Shown here piece after piece: positions 54,458 to 64,000 of a stretch of 64,000 nucleotides of DNA (its first letter is position 1; each line of letters starts with the position of its first letter). The DNA comes from Roseovarius sp. (GTDB lineage: Bacteria; Pseudomonadota; Alphaproteobacteria; Rhodobacterales; Rhodobacteraceae), in NCBI GenBank assembly GCA_027493545.1, contig JAOSKR010000002.1, forward strand, positions 434,001 through 498,000. The letters are read 5' to 3'. Under the pieces are notes generated by a model. That model was not told the DNA's origin. It ran no database searches and saw only the letters and a list, made by a program, of their open reading frames with translations. A program made the position numbers and the translations under genes.

Positions 54458-54658
54458 CCTGCTCGATCCTCGTCGGTTGATCCCTGACCGCTTGGCCGCG
54501 GTTCTGTCAGGCTCCCGAGTGTGGCCGCGAAACAGGGCGAAACTTTGGAATTTCCATGGGCTTTCTGGACGGATGGCGCGCCACATTCGGGCCTTGCGGG
54601 CCTTGACGGCGGCCAGGGGGCATGCAGGTAGTTGGGCACACAACACGCAGAGGCCGGC

Positions 54659-55567
54659 ATGACATCCATCACTTCCATCGACGACGTGCAGGCGATGCTG
54701 GCGGGGCAGGATTACGTCTGCGGCCGCGCGCTCGGTACCGTGGTCTTTCTCGCGCTGCGCCTCGGCAAGCCGCTCTTTCTCGAGGGCGAGGCCGGCACCG
54801 GCAAGACCGAGATCGCCAAGGCGCTGGCCGCCGGGCTCGGGCGGCGGCTCATTCGCCTGCAATGCTACGAGGGGCTCGACGCCGCCAGCGCCGTCTACGA
54901 ATGGAACTTCGCCGAGCAGATGATCGCGATCCGCGCCGCCGAGGCCTCGGGCGGGGTCGACCGCGAGGCGCTGAAGGACGAGCTTTTCACCGAGGAGTTC
55001 CTGATCGAGCGCCCGCTCCTGCAGGCGATGCGGCCGCAATCGGGCGGCGCGCCGGTGCTGCTCATCGACGAGGTCGACCGCACCGACGAGCCGTTCGAGG
55101 CGTTCCTGCTGGAGGCGCTCAGCGATTTCCAGGTCACCATTCCCGAGCTCGGCACCATCCGCGCGCCCGAGCCGCCGATCGTGGTCCTGACCTCCAACCG
55201 CACCCGCGAGGTCCATGACGCGCTAAAGCGGCGCTGCCTCTATCACTGGGTCGACTACCCCGACTTTGCCCGCGAGATCGAGATCCTTCACGCCCGCGCG
55301 CCCGAGGCGGCCGAGAGCCTAAGCCGCGAGGTGGTGGCCTTCGTGCAGGCGCTGCGCACCGAGGATCTGTTCAAGAAGCCGGGCGTGGCCGAGACCATCG
55401 ACTGGGCCAAGTGCCTGCTGGCGCTCGACGTCATCGACCTCAGCCCCGAGGTGATCGCCGACACCCTGGGCGCGATCCTGAAATACCAGGACGACATTGC
55501 CCGGCTGCAAGGCTCCGAGGCGGCGCGCATCCTGGCCGAGGCGCGGGCCTACCTGGAAACCGCATGA
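54659..55567 (+). CDS. coxD: MoxR-family AAA ATPase (CoxD)
   Basis: 302 residues from ATG 54659 (an upstream ATG at 54632 is also in frame). Walker A EGEAGTGKTEIAKALAAG (about residue 42), Walker B APVLLIDEVDRTDEPFEAFLLEALSDF (about 138), and sensor TSNRTREVHDALKRRCLYHWVDYP. In Oligotropha CoxD is the chaperone ATPase that helps assemble the Cu-Mo active site of CO dehydrogenase. Intact. First gene of the cox cluster here. Confidence 0.88.
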   Translation: MTSITSIDDVQAMLAGQDYVCGRALGTVVFLALRLGKPLFLEGEAGTGKTEIAKALAAGLGRRLIRLQCYEGLDAASAVYEWNFAEQMIAIRAAEASGGVDREALKDELFTEEFLIERPLLQAMRPQSGGAPVLLIDEVDRTDEPFEAFLLEALSDFQVTIPELGTIRAPEPPIVVLTSNRTREVHDALKRRCLYHWVDYPDFAREIEILHARAPEAAESLSREVVAFVQALRTEDLFKKPGVAETIDWAKCLLALDVIDLSPEVIADTLGAILKYQDDIARLQGSEAARILAEARAYLETA

Positions 55568-55569
55568 TG

Positions 55570-55619
55570 CTTCATCTTGCCGAAAATACTCTGGGGGTTT
55601 GGGGGTGAAACCCCCAAGC
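55570..55619 (+). repeat. Rhodobacterales-type dispersed repeat with hairpin between coxD and coxE
   Basis: CTTCATCTTGCCGAAAATACTCTGGGGG followed by a stem GGGGGTTT (55593-55600) and AAACCCCC (55608-55615). This opening is one I recognise as a frequent intergenic motif in Rhodobacteraceae genomes, usually near gene ends. Probably a terminator or attenuator. Confidence 0.6.
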
Positions 55620-55626
55620 ACGACAC

Positions 55627-56876
55627 ATGGCTGAGCTGGTCCCCCTCGTTCTGCCGGAAAACCCCCGGCTGGCCGAGAACATCGTCCATTTCGCGCGCGC
55701 GCTGCGCGCGGCCGGGCTGCCGGCGGGGCCGGGGCGGGTGATCGACGCGATCCGCGCGGTCGAGGCGGCGGGTTTCACCTCGCGGCGCGATTTCTTTCAC
55801 ACGCTCCAGGCCTGTTTCATCACCCGGCCCGAACACCGGACGGTCTTTGCCCAGCTCTTTCGTCTCTACTGGCGCGATCCGCGCTACATGGAACACATGA
55901 TGGCGATGATGCTGCCGGCGATCCGCGGCGTGCAGGAAGAGCGCGCCGCCGAGGCCGGCGAGCGGCGCGCGGCCGAGGCGCTGCTCGACGGGATCGAGCG
56001 CGATCTGCCTGCCCCCGAGGGGGCGACGAGGATGCGGTGATCGAGATCGACGCCGCCCGCACCATGTCGGGCGAGGAACGGCTCCGGACCCTCGATTTCG
56101 AGCAGATGAGCACCGCCGAGATCGCCGAGGCCAAGCGCATGCTCGCGCGCCTTGCGCTGCCGGTGAAACCGCTGCCCTCGCGCCGGGGCGAGGCCAGCCC
56201 CACGGGCCGGCGGATCGACGCGCGCCGCACCCTGCGCGCCGTCATGCGCCGGGGCGGCGAGATCGGGCGCATCCACCGTGCCCGCCCGCGCCCGCGCTGG
56301 CCCGCCCTGGTGGTGCTGTGCGACATCTCGGGCTCGATGAGCCAGTACAGCCGCATGGTGCTGCATTTCCTGCACGCGGTGGCCAATCAGAAGGGCGCGG
56401 GCTGGGCGAGGGTGCACGCCTTCACCTTCGGCACGCGGCTTACGAACATCACCCGGCATCTGGCCACGCGCGACGTGGATGTCGCGCTCGCCGCCGCCGG
56501 CCGGCAGGCGCAGGACTGGGAGGGCGGCACCCGCATCGGCGACTGCCTGCATGCCTTCAACCGCGACTGGTCGCGCCGGGTGATGGGGCAGGGCGCGGTG
56601 GTTCTGCTGATCACCGACGGGCTCGATCGCGGCGATCCGGCGCGGCTGGCCCGCGAGATCGAGCGGCTGCATCTCTCGGCGCGCCGCCTGATCTGGCTCA
56701 ACCCGCTCCTGCGGTGGCAGGATTTCGCACCCAGGGCGCAAGGCATCAAGGTAATGCTGCCCCATGTCGACAGCTTCCGTGCCGGGCACTCCATCGCCAC
56801 GCTGGAGGAGTTGGCCGAGGCGATTTCGCGCCCCGACGACACGGGCGAAAAAGCCCGCCTGCTGGCCGCGCTCTGA
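55627..56876 (+). CDS. coxE: VWA-domain protein CoxE (frameshifted by one G run)
   Basis: One gene of about 415 residues split in a five-G run (56019-56023): MAELVPLVLPENPRLAENIVHFARALRAAGLP joins EGDEDAV to IEIDAARTMSGEERLRTLDFEQMS. The VWA-type domain has LVVLCDISGSMSQYSRMVLHFLHAV, the MIDAS DxSxS motif, and VVLLITDGLDRGDP. CoxE works with CoxD as an AAA-VWA pair in maturation. The two frames overlap by only a few bases and neither makes sense alone. Confidence 0.87.
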
Positions 56877-56971
56877 GGCGGAAACCCGCCGACCGCCGAC
56901 CGTTCCCGGCCGCCCGCAGTGTTGAAACGGGCGCCATCACCCCTAGATCGTGACCCCAGGAGATTGGACAC

Positions 56972-58839
56972 ATGACCAGACGCATCCTGACATCGGGCAC
57001 CGCGCTGACGATGTCGCTGGCGCTCGCCCTTCCGGCGATGCCGGTCGCGCAGACCGCCGACGTGCCGCCCTGCGAGAACCCTCAAGGCAAGCTCTGGACC
57101 GATATCATCGGCCCCGACGACTATGCCGTTGGGACCGGCTACGAGCTGCCCGACGCGGACATGCGTCCGGGCGTCGCGGATGCAAGGCTCGCGCCCGGCC
57201 AGAGCGTTTGCGTGATCGCGCTGCCGGATGCGCGGTTCTTTGTTGCCGGCCCGCACGACGCCGCCGGCCGGGTGGTGGTCCAAAAGCGCGACGTCGTGGC
57301 CGCGGCCATGCGGGCGGGCCTGCAAGTGGGCGACCGGCAGGTCGAGGGCTCGCGCAGCAGCTGCAGGACGCGGCTGATGCGTTGCCGCAGCCGCAGGCGG
57401 CGCCCGAGCCCGACCAGCAGCAACAGGAACAGCCGGAACAGGCGCAGCCGGAACCGGCGCAGGCGTTGCAGCCGCAAGACGAGCCGCAGCAGGCACAGGA
57501 ACAGCAGGCACCGGAGCAGCAGGCACCGGAACAGCCGCAACAGCAACAACCGGCGCAGACGCGCCCGCAGCAGGCGCAGGAACTTCTGCGCGAGCAGGCG
57601 CAGCAGCAACTCGACGCACTGAAAGGACACATGCAGGACCAGCAGGCGCGGCAAGAGCGGGCGCGTCAGGATCTGGCGGACGCGCTCGCCGCGCAACGGG
57701 GCGAGACCCGGAACAACTCCCTGAACAAGATCAGGAGGTTGGCCAGCAGGATACCGCCGCCAGCACCGACGCCGCCAACACCGGCGTCGAGGCCGAGGCC
57801 GCCGCCGGGGACGGCGCCGGGGTCGAGGTCGAGACCGATACCGTGACCGAGGCCGACACCCGATCGAGCGCCGAGGATTTCGCCACCTCGGTGACCGGCC
57901 GGTGCGCGAGGATGCGCGCCTGCAGATCCGTCAGGGCGACGATCGCGGCATGAGCAATTTCGAGAAATTCGCGCTTGGCGCGCTCGGGGCGCTGGTGGTG
58001 GGCCAGATCCTCGACAGCGGCGAAAAGGTGGTGTCCAATTCCGGCGACCGCGTGGTCGTGCAACGCGGTGACGGCGATTACGAGGTGCTCAAGGACGACG
58101 ACGCGCTGTTGCGCCGCCCCGGCACCGAGATCACGACCGAACGCTTTTCCGACGGCTCCAGCCGCGAGACGATGAGGCGGCGCGATGGCACCAGGGTGGT
58201 CACCATCAAGGCCGCGGACGGCCAGGCGCTGCGGCGCACACGCATCCTGCCCGGCGGCCGCGAGGTGGTGCTCTTCGACGACACCAGGCGCGCCCAGCCG
58301 GTCGATCTCTCCGATCTGCCGCGCCACCGCCACCGCGCCGTCGACCTCGACGCAACCGATCCCGATCAGCTGCGCGCGGCGCTGGCCGCGGCCGAGGCGC
58401 GCGATGTCGGCCGGCGCTTTTCGCTCCAGCAGATCCGCCAGATCCGCGCCGTGCGCGAGCTGGTGCCGGTGATCGAACTCGATGCCATCACCTTCGACAC
58501 CGATTCGGCGGCGATCCGCCCCAGCGAGGCCGACGAGCTGCGCGATCTCGGCGTCGTCATGCAGCGGATGATCGAGCGCAACCCCCGGGAGGTGTTCTGG
58601 TCGAAGGCCACACTGACGCGGTCGGGCGCGCCAGCTACAACCTCGCGCTGTCGGACCGGCGGGCGGAATCGGTGGCGCTGGCGCTGACCGAGTATTTCGA
58701 CGTCCCGCCCGAGAACATGGTGGTGCAGGGGTATGGCGAATCGAACCTCAAGGTGCTGACGCCCGGGCCCGAGCGCGAGAACCGCCGCGCCACCGTGCGA
58801 CGGATCACGCCGCTGCTCTATTCCGCCGACGCGCGGTAG
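56972..58839 (+). CDS. OmpA-family outer-membrane protein with Q/P-rich linker (multiply frameshifted)
   Basis: Start MTRRILTSGTALTMSLALALPAMPVAQTA, a signal peptide. Shifts near 57350, 57730, 57900 and 58610 give, in order: an N-terminal domain (PPCENPQGKLWTDIIGPDDYAVG), a long Gln/Pro/Ala-rich linker (57400-57640), a domain with VVSNSGDRVVVQRGDGDYEVLKDDDA, and a C-terminal OmpA peptidoglycan-binding fold (ITFDTDSAAIRPSEADEL, VEGHTDAVGRASYNLALSDRRAESV). About 622 residues, ending at 58839. Sits inside the cox cluster on the same strand. Confidence 0.75.
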
Positions 58840-58995
58840 CAACGCACGCAGCCGCGCCCGGCCGGCCGAATGGCCGCGCGCCACTCCTTGTCGCGCCGCC
58901 GGCGTCGGCCTAGGTGCCGGAGACGGGCGGGCGCGCGCATTTCGCGTTTGTAACCGCCCGCGGCGCGCGCCATCATGCGCGCCGGGAGGCGGATC

Positions 58996-59961
58996 ATGGA
59001 CCGATTTGACGACATTCCCGAAACCGCGCTGGCGTGGCACCGTGCCGGCAAGGGCGCGGCGCTGGCTACCGTGGTGCAGACCTGGGGCAGCGCCCCGCGC
59101 CGGGTCGGCAGCCAGCTGGCGATTTCCGGCGAGGGCGAGATCGCGGGCTCGGTCTCGGGCGGGTGCGTCGAGGGCGCGGTGGTGGCCGAGGCGCTCGACG
59201 CGATCGAGGGCGCGCGTCCGGTGATGCTGGAATACGGCGTCAGCGACGGCGACGCCTTTGCCGTCGGGCTGGCCTGCGGCGGCACCATCCGGGTGCTGGT
59301 CGAGCCGGTGGGCGCGGTGATGCCCGAGGCGGTGCTGGCCGAGCTGGTCGCCGCCCGCGCCGCGCGCGAGCCGGTGGCCTATGTCACCGGCCTCGACGCA
59401 GACCGCCGGCTGGAGCGCACCGGCCATGCCGAGCGCTTTCGCATGGACCGATCCGGTTTCGAGGAGGACGGCGAGAGCTTCGTCGCCATCCACAACCCGC
59501 CGCTGCGGCTGATCGTGGTGGGGGCGGTGCATATCGCGCAGGCGCTGGTGCCGATGGCCCATATCGCCGGCTTCGATCCGGTGATCGTCGACCCGCGCGA
59601 GAGCTTTGCCAGCGCCGACCGCTTTCCCGGCGAGCGGCTGATCCACGACTGGCCCGACGAGGCGCTGCGGGCGGTGGGGGTGGACGCGCGCACGGCGCTG
59701 GTGCTGCTGACCCACGACCCCAAGCTCGACGATCCGGCGCTCGAGGTGGCGCTGGCGGCCGAGTGTTTCTACATCGGTGCGCTGGGCTCGACCCGCACCC
59801 ACGGCAAGCGGGTCGAACGGCTGACCTCGCGCGGGCTGAGCGAGGAACGGATCGCGCGCATTCACGCCCCCATCGGACTTGATATCGGCGCCGCCGGCCC
59901 GGCCGAGATCGCGGTCTCGATTCTGGCCGAGATGCTTCGGGTGCTGAGGCGGGGGGCATGA
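58996..59961 (+). CDS. xdhC: XdhC-family molybdenum cofactor insertion protein
   Basis: 321 residues from MDRFDDIPETALAWHRAGKGAALATVVQTWGSAPR (58996, ribosome site GGGAGG). The conserved SVSGGCVEGAV (about residue 51) holds the Cys that binds Mo cofactor. The C-terminal half is a Rossmann-like XdhC_C domain (LIVVGAVHIAQALVPMA, GALGSTRTHGKR). Inserts sulfurated Mo cofactor into hydroxylases of the xanthine oxidase family, here CoxL. Intact; overlaps the next gene by ATGA. Confidence 0.88.
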   Translation: MDRFDDIPETALAWHRAGKGAALATVVQTWGSAPRRVGSQLAISGEGEIAGSVSGGCVEGAVVAEALDAIEGARPVMLEYGVSDGDAFAVGLACGGTIRVLVEPVGAVMPEAVLAELVAARAAREPVAYVTGLDADRRLERTGHAERFRMDRSGFEEDGESFVAIHNPPLRLIVVGAVHIAQALVPMAHIAGFDPVIVDPRESFASADRFPGERLIHDWPDEALRAVGVDARTALVLLTHDPKLDDPALEVALAAECFYIGALGSTRTHGKRVERLTSRGLSEERIARIHAPIGLDIGAAGPAEIAVSILAEMLRVLRRGA

Positions 59962-60946
59962 GGTTCGGTGCCGTCCCCGTGGCCGGGGCGGAGGGGGCGA
60001 TGCTGGCGCATTCGGTCCGGCTGCCGGGCGGGAAACTCCGCAAGGGCCATGTGCTGACGGCGGCGGATATCGACGCGCTCGCCGCCGCCGGGGTGGCGGA
60101 GGTGGTGGTCGCGCGTCTCGATCCCGGAGACATGGACGAAGACGCCGCCGCGCTGGCGGTGGCCGGGGCGCTGCCCGACGGTTCCGGGGGGTGCGGCTTG
60201 GCGCGCCCTTCACCGGGCGGGTGAACCTTCTGGCCGAGGGCCCGGGGGTGGCGCTGATCGACGCGACGCGGATCGACGCGGCCAATGCCATCGACGCGAT
60301 GATCACCGTGGCGACGGTGCCGCCCTTCCATCAGACGCACGCGCGCGGCATGCTCGCCACCGTCAAGATCATCGCCTATGGCGTCGCCGGCGACGCGGTG
60401 GCGCGCGCGGCGCGGGCGGCGCGCGGCGCGATCGGGCTGGCGCGGCCGGTTTACGCGACCGCCACGCTGATCGTCACCGACATCCCCGGAGGGCCGGGGC
60501 TGAAGGGAACGGACGCGATCGAGGCGCGCGTCACCGGGCTCGGCATGCGCCTTTGCGAGACCCTGCGCGTGGCACATGACGAGGCGGCGCTCGCGGACGC
60601 GATCGCAGCGGCGGCGGGCGAGATGGTGCTGATCCTCACCGGCTCGGCCACGTCCGACGCGGCCGATACCGCGCCGGCCGCGCTGGTCCGTGCCGGCGGG
60701 CGCGTGGAGCGATTCGGCATGCCGGTCGACCCCGGCAACCTGCTCTTTCTGGGCGAGTTGGGACACAAGCCGGTGATCGGCCTGCCCGGCAGCGCCCGCT
60801 CAAAGGTGCTGCACGGGGCCGACTGGGTGCTTTCAAGGGTGGCCTGCGGGCTGACGGTGCGCTCCACCGACATCGCCGGCTGGGGCGTGGGCGGGCTGCT
60901 CAAGGAAATTCCGACCCGCCCGCAGCCGCGCCAGCGCGGCGGTTAG
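59958..60946 (+). CDS. Molybdopterin-binding protein, MoeA/CinA-like (one frameshift)
   Basis: Start MRFGAVPVAGAEGAMLAHSVRLPGGKLRKGHVLTAADID. A six-G run (60186-60191) carries a shift that joins ALPDGSGG to VRLGAPFTGRVNLLAEGPGVALID. The MoCF_biosynth-like domain has MVLILTGSATSDAADTAPAALVRAGGRVERFGMPVDPGNLL, then IGLPGSARS. It ends KEIPTRPQPRQRGG. About 329 residues. In relatives this domain is sometimes fused to a MobA-like nucleotidyltransferase; here it is alone. Likely involved in Mo-cofactor handling for CoxL. Confidence 0.8.
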
Positions 60947-61048
60947 GGCCGCCGGCAAGAAGAACAAAAAATACCGGGTTCTCAACCGGGCGGGAGCATG
61001 CTTAAGTCGGGACAGCCAAATCACATATTCGCTAAACGGGAGGAGCCA

Positions 61049-61534
<486 letters not shown>

Positions 61535-61563
61535 GCGGGCAAATTGACTGAAGGGATGATGTC

Positions 61564-61930
61564 ATGAGAATTCCGGGCGCCAGGAAAATAAGTCTGCTGG
61601 CCGGGCTGGGCTGGTTGGCGGCGGCAGGCATGGTCCAAGGCCGAGAGCTTCGACACCGTCGAACTGGGACTGACTCACGACCGCGAAACCTGCATGAGCA
61701 AGGCCGAATACGTCCTGTTCAGCTACAAGAACAGCAATGGCGCCGGCAATGTCTCGCGCGCCAACTGGGTCGTCTACGGGTGGGATCTGCGCCCGGGCGA
61801 CCAGGACGTTGTGATCATGTGCCCCATCGTCAATGGCGTGGTCGACGCCTTCCTTGTGGTGCACAGCGAAGGGACCGAAAGCAACCGCGACTACACCGTC
61901 GACGAGATACGACGGCTTTGGGATCAATGA
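61564..61930 (+). CDS. Small secreted protein between coxS and coxL (frameshifted)
   Basis: Start MRIPGARKISLLAGLGWLAAAG, a signal peptide; a shift near 61630 leads to AWSKAESFDTVELGLTHDRETCMSKAEYVLF and NGAGNVSRANWVVYGWDLRPGDQDVVIMCPIVNGVVDAF. The end is DEIRRLWDQ. About 120 residues, two Cys that could form a disulfide. I do not recognise the family. Its position inside the coxS-coxL pair is unusual and suggests a linked function. Confidence 0.6.
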
Positions 61931-61995
61931 CGCCGGTGACGGCGATCTGACGGGGGCCGGCGCGGCCGGCCCGGAAAAATCAAGGGAGGAAGGAC

Positions 61996-64000
61996 ATGCC
62001 CGCAGATGGAGGCATCGGCGCCGCGACCAAGCGGCGCGAGGACGTGCGGTTCCTGACCGGAACCGGCAACTATACCGACGACATCAACATGCGCGGTCAG
62101 GCCTATGTGCATTTCCTGCGCTCGGACGTGGCGCATGGGCGTATCAAGGGCATCGACACCGCCGAGGCGGCGGCGATGCCGGGGGTGATCCGCATCTTTA
62201 CCGGCGCCGATTTCGAAGGCGTGGGCAGCATCCCCTGCGGCTGGCAGGTGACCGACCGGCACGGCCAGCCGATGCAGGAGCCCGCGCACCCGGTGCTGGC
62301 GCAGGGCAAGGTGCGCCATGTCGGCGACCCGATCGCGGCGGTGGTGGCCGAGAGCCGCGCCGAGGCCCGCGACGCCGCCGAGGCGATCGCTGTCGATATC
62401 GAGGAACTGCCGGCGGTCGTCGACATGAAGGCGGCGCTCGACGATGGTGCGCCCAAGGTGCATGACGACCTCACCTCGAACCTCTGCTACGACTGGGGTT
62501 TTGTCGAGGACAACCGCGAGGCGGTCGATGCCGCGATCAAGGGCGCGGCCCATGTCACCACGCTCGAACTCGTCAACCAGCGCCTTGTGGCCAACGCGAT
62601 GGAGCCGCGCGTCGCGCTCGGCGACTACAACCGCGCCAGCGACGACAGCACGCTTTACACCACCTCGCAGAACCCCCACGTCATCCGCCTGCTGATGGGC
62701 GCCTTCGTGCTCGGCATCCCCGAGCACAAGCTGCGGGTGGTCTCGCCCGATGTCGGCGGCGGTTTCGGCTCGAAGATATTCCACTACGCCGAAGAGGCGT
62801 TCGTGACCTTCGCCGCCAAGGCGCTGAACCGCCCGGTCAAGTGGACCGCCAGCCGGTCGGAGGCGTTCATCTCCGACGCGCAGGGGCGCGACCATGTCAC
62901 GAAAATCGAACTGGCGCTCGACGCCGACAACAATTTCGTCGCCATCCGGACCGCGACGCTGGCCAACATGGGGGCGTATCTGTCGACCTTCGCCCCCTCG
63001 GTGCCGACCTATCTGCATGGCACCCTGATGGCCGGGAACTACAAGACCCCCAACATCTACGTCAACGTCAAGGCGGTCTTTACCAACACCGTGCCGGTGG
63101 ATGCCTATCGCGGCGCCGGGCGCCCGGAGGCGAGCTTTCAGATCGAACGGGTGATCGACAAGGCCGCGCGCGAGTTGGGCGTCGATCCGATCGCGCTCAG
63201 GCGACAGAACTTCGTCACCGAGTTTCCCTATGCCACCCCGGTGGCGGTGGAATACGACACCGGCGACTATGTCGCGACGATGGACAAGCTCGAGGAGATC
63301 GCCGACATCAAGGGCTTTGCCGCGCGCCGCGCCGCAAGCGAAAAGCGCGGCATGCTGCGCGGCTTCGGCGTCAACTGCTATATCGAGGCCTGCGGCATCG
63401 CGCCTTCGGCGCTGGTGGGGCAGCTGGGCGCGCGCGCGGGGCTCTATGAGAGCGCCACCGTGCGGGTGAACGCCACCGGCGGGATCACCGTGATGACCGG
63501 CTCGCACAGCCACGGGCAGGGGCACGAGACCAGCTTTGCCCAGGTCGTGGCCGAAATGATCGGGATCGACGCGAACATGGTCGAGATCGTGCATGGCGAC
63601 ACCGCGAAGGTGCCGATGGGCATGGGAACCTACGGGTCGCGCAGCCTCGCGGTGGGCGGCTCGGCGATGGTGCGCGCCACCGAGAAGATCATCAACAAGG
63701 CCAGGAAGATCGCCGCCCACCTGATGGAGGCCAGCGAGGCCGACATCGAACTCAAGGACGGCAAGTTCTCGGTCGCGGGAACCGACAAGTCGGTGGCCTG
63801 GGGGACGTGACATTGGCGGCCTATGTGCCGCACAACTACCCCCTCGACGAGATCGAGCCGGGGCTCGAGGAGACCGCCTTCTACGATCCCTCGAACTTCA
63901 CCTACCCCTCCGGCGCCTATGCCTGCGAGGTCGAGGTCGACCCCGAGACCGGCAAGGTCACCATCGAGCGCTTTTCGGCGGCCGACGATTTCGGCAACAT
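61996..64000 (+). CDS. coxL: Form II CO dehydrogenase-like large subunit (CoxL), partial, one frameshift
   Basis: Start [40 protein letters not shown] before it. Mo-cofactor binding motif [23 protein letters not shown] (about residue 255). The active-site loop reads [18 protein letters not shown] (about residue 372), the AYRGAGR of form II, not the AYxCSFR of form I CO dehydrogenase. A five-G run (63800-63804) shifts the frame after DKSVAW and the protein continues [20 protein letters not shown] to the window edge. Substrate therefore uncertain. Confidence 0.92.

Noticed and set aside
56037..56876. Separate VWA gene starting at 56037
   Set aside because: The preceding frame is its normal N-terminal part; a single G-run shift restores one CoxE.
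57400..57640. Tandem DNA repeat or CRISPR-like array
   Set aside because: The CAG/GCAG-rich sequence codes a Gln/Pro-rich linker; no regular unit and spacer structure.
61996..64000. Form I (true) CO dehydrogenase large subunit
   Set aside because: The active-site loop is AYRGAGR, lacking the Cu-binding Cys of AYxCSFR.

Overview
The window looks like chromosomal DNA of a GC-rich alphaproteobacterium of the Rhodobacteraceae (Roseobacter/Paracoccus type). Clues are an L21 with a helix-hairpin-helix tail, ChpT of the CtrA phosphorelay, OlsB/OlsA ornithine-lipid enzymes, a homologue of the Rhodobacter gene transfer agent (GTA) head-spike base protein, an EPS-type MarR regulator and a form II (AYRGAGR) carbon monoxide dehydrogenase-like cluster. 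About 28 of some 66 genes need one or more frameshifts to read as full proteins. Many shifts fall in G, C or A runs, and housekeeping genes (proA, proB, ugd) are hit too. I therefore read most of them as indel errors in the sequence, not as decay, and annotate such loci as single genes with the break noted.

Layout. 1-21.3 kb is a surface-polysaccharide locus, almost all on the minus strand. A MarR-like regulator (21.3 kb) is followed by ugd, a UDP-glucuronate epimerase, wbpA-wbpB-wbpD-wbpE (making UDP-GlcNAc3NAcA), a flippase, an AT-rich sulfotransferase/CapK islet, glycosyltransferases, two polymerase/ligase-type membrane proteins, a GT/asparagine-synthase chimera, and pglC-pglD-pglE for the initiating bacillosamine-type sugar. 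Set into this locus on the opposite strand are GhsA/GhsB-like spike genes plus one unknown gene (2.5-4.4 kb).

21.5-22.2 kb is a truncated IS5-type element. 22.4-30.8 kb is an integrated element bounded by 17-bp direct repeats, one of them the 3' end of a tRNA-Ser(CGA). It carries an integrase, AlpA, a Rep-like protein, small regulators and two tandem HK97-fold capsid genes, one fused to a prohead protease. It has no terminase, portal, tail or lysis gene. This is my best candidate for an undescribed system: a minimal capsid-encoding satellite-like island.

31-43 kb is core genome: rplU-rpmA, obgE-proB-proA, chpT, olsB-olsA, a ThiE-like gene, a TrmJ-like methyltransferase and ctaA. 42.5-47.4 kb is a cobalamin riboswitch driving btuB-btuF-btuC-btuD. 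47.5-52.4 kb is an ABC importer followed by a histidine phosphatase, suggesting uptake of a phosphorylated compound or iron. pyrC and a conserved gene follow on the minus strand. 54.6-64 kb is a form II cox-type molybdenum hydroxylase cluster (coxD, coxE, an OmpA-like gene, xdhC, a molybdopterin-binding gene, coxS, a small secreted protein, coxL), running off the window.
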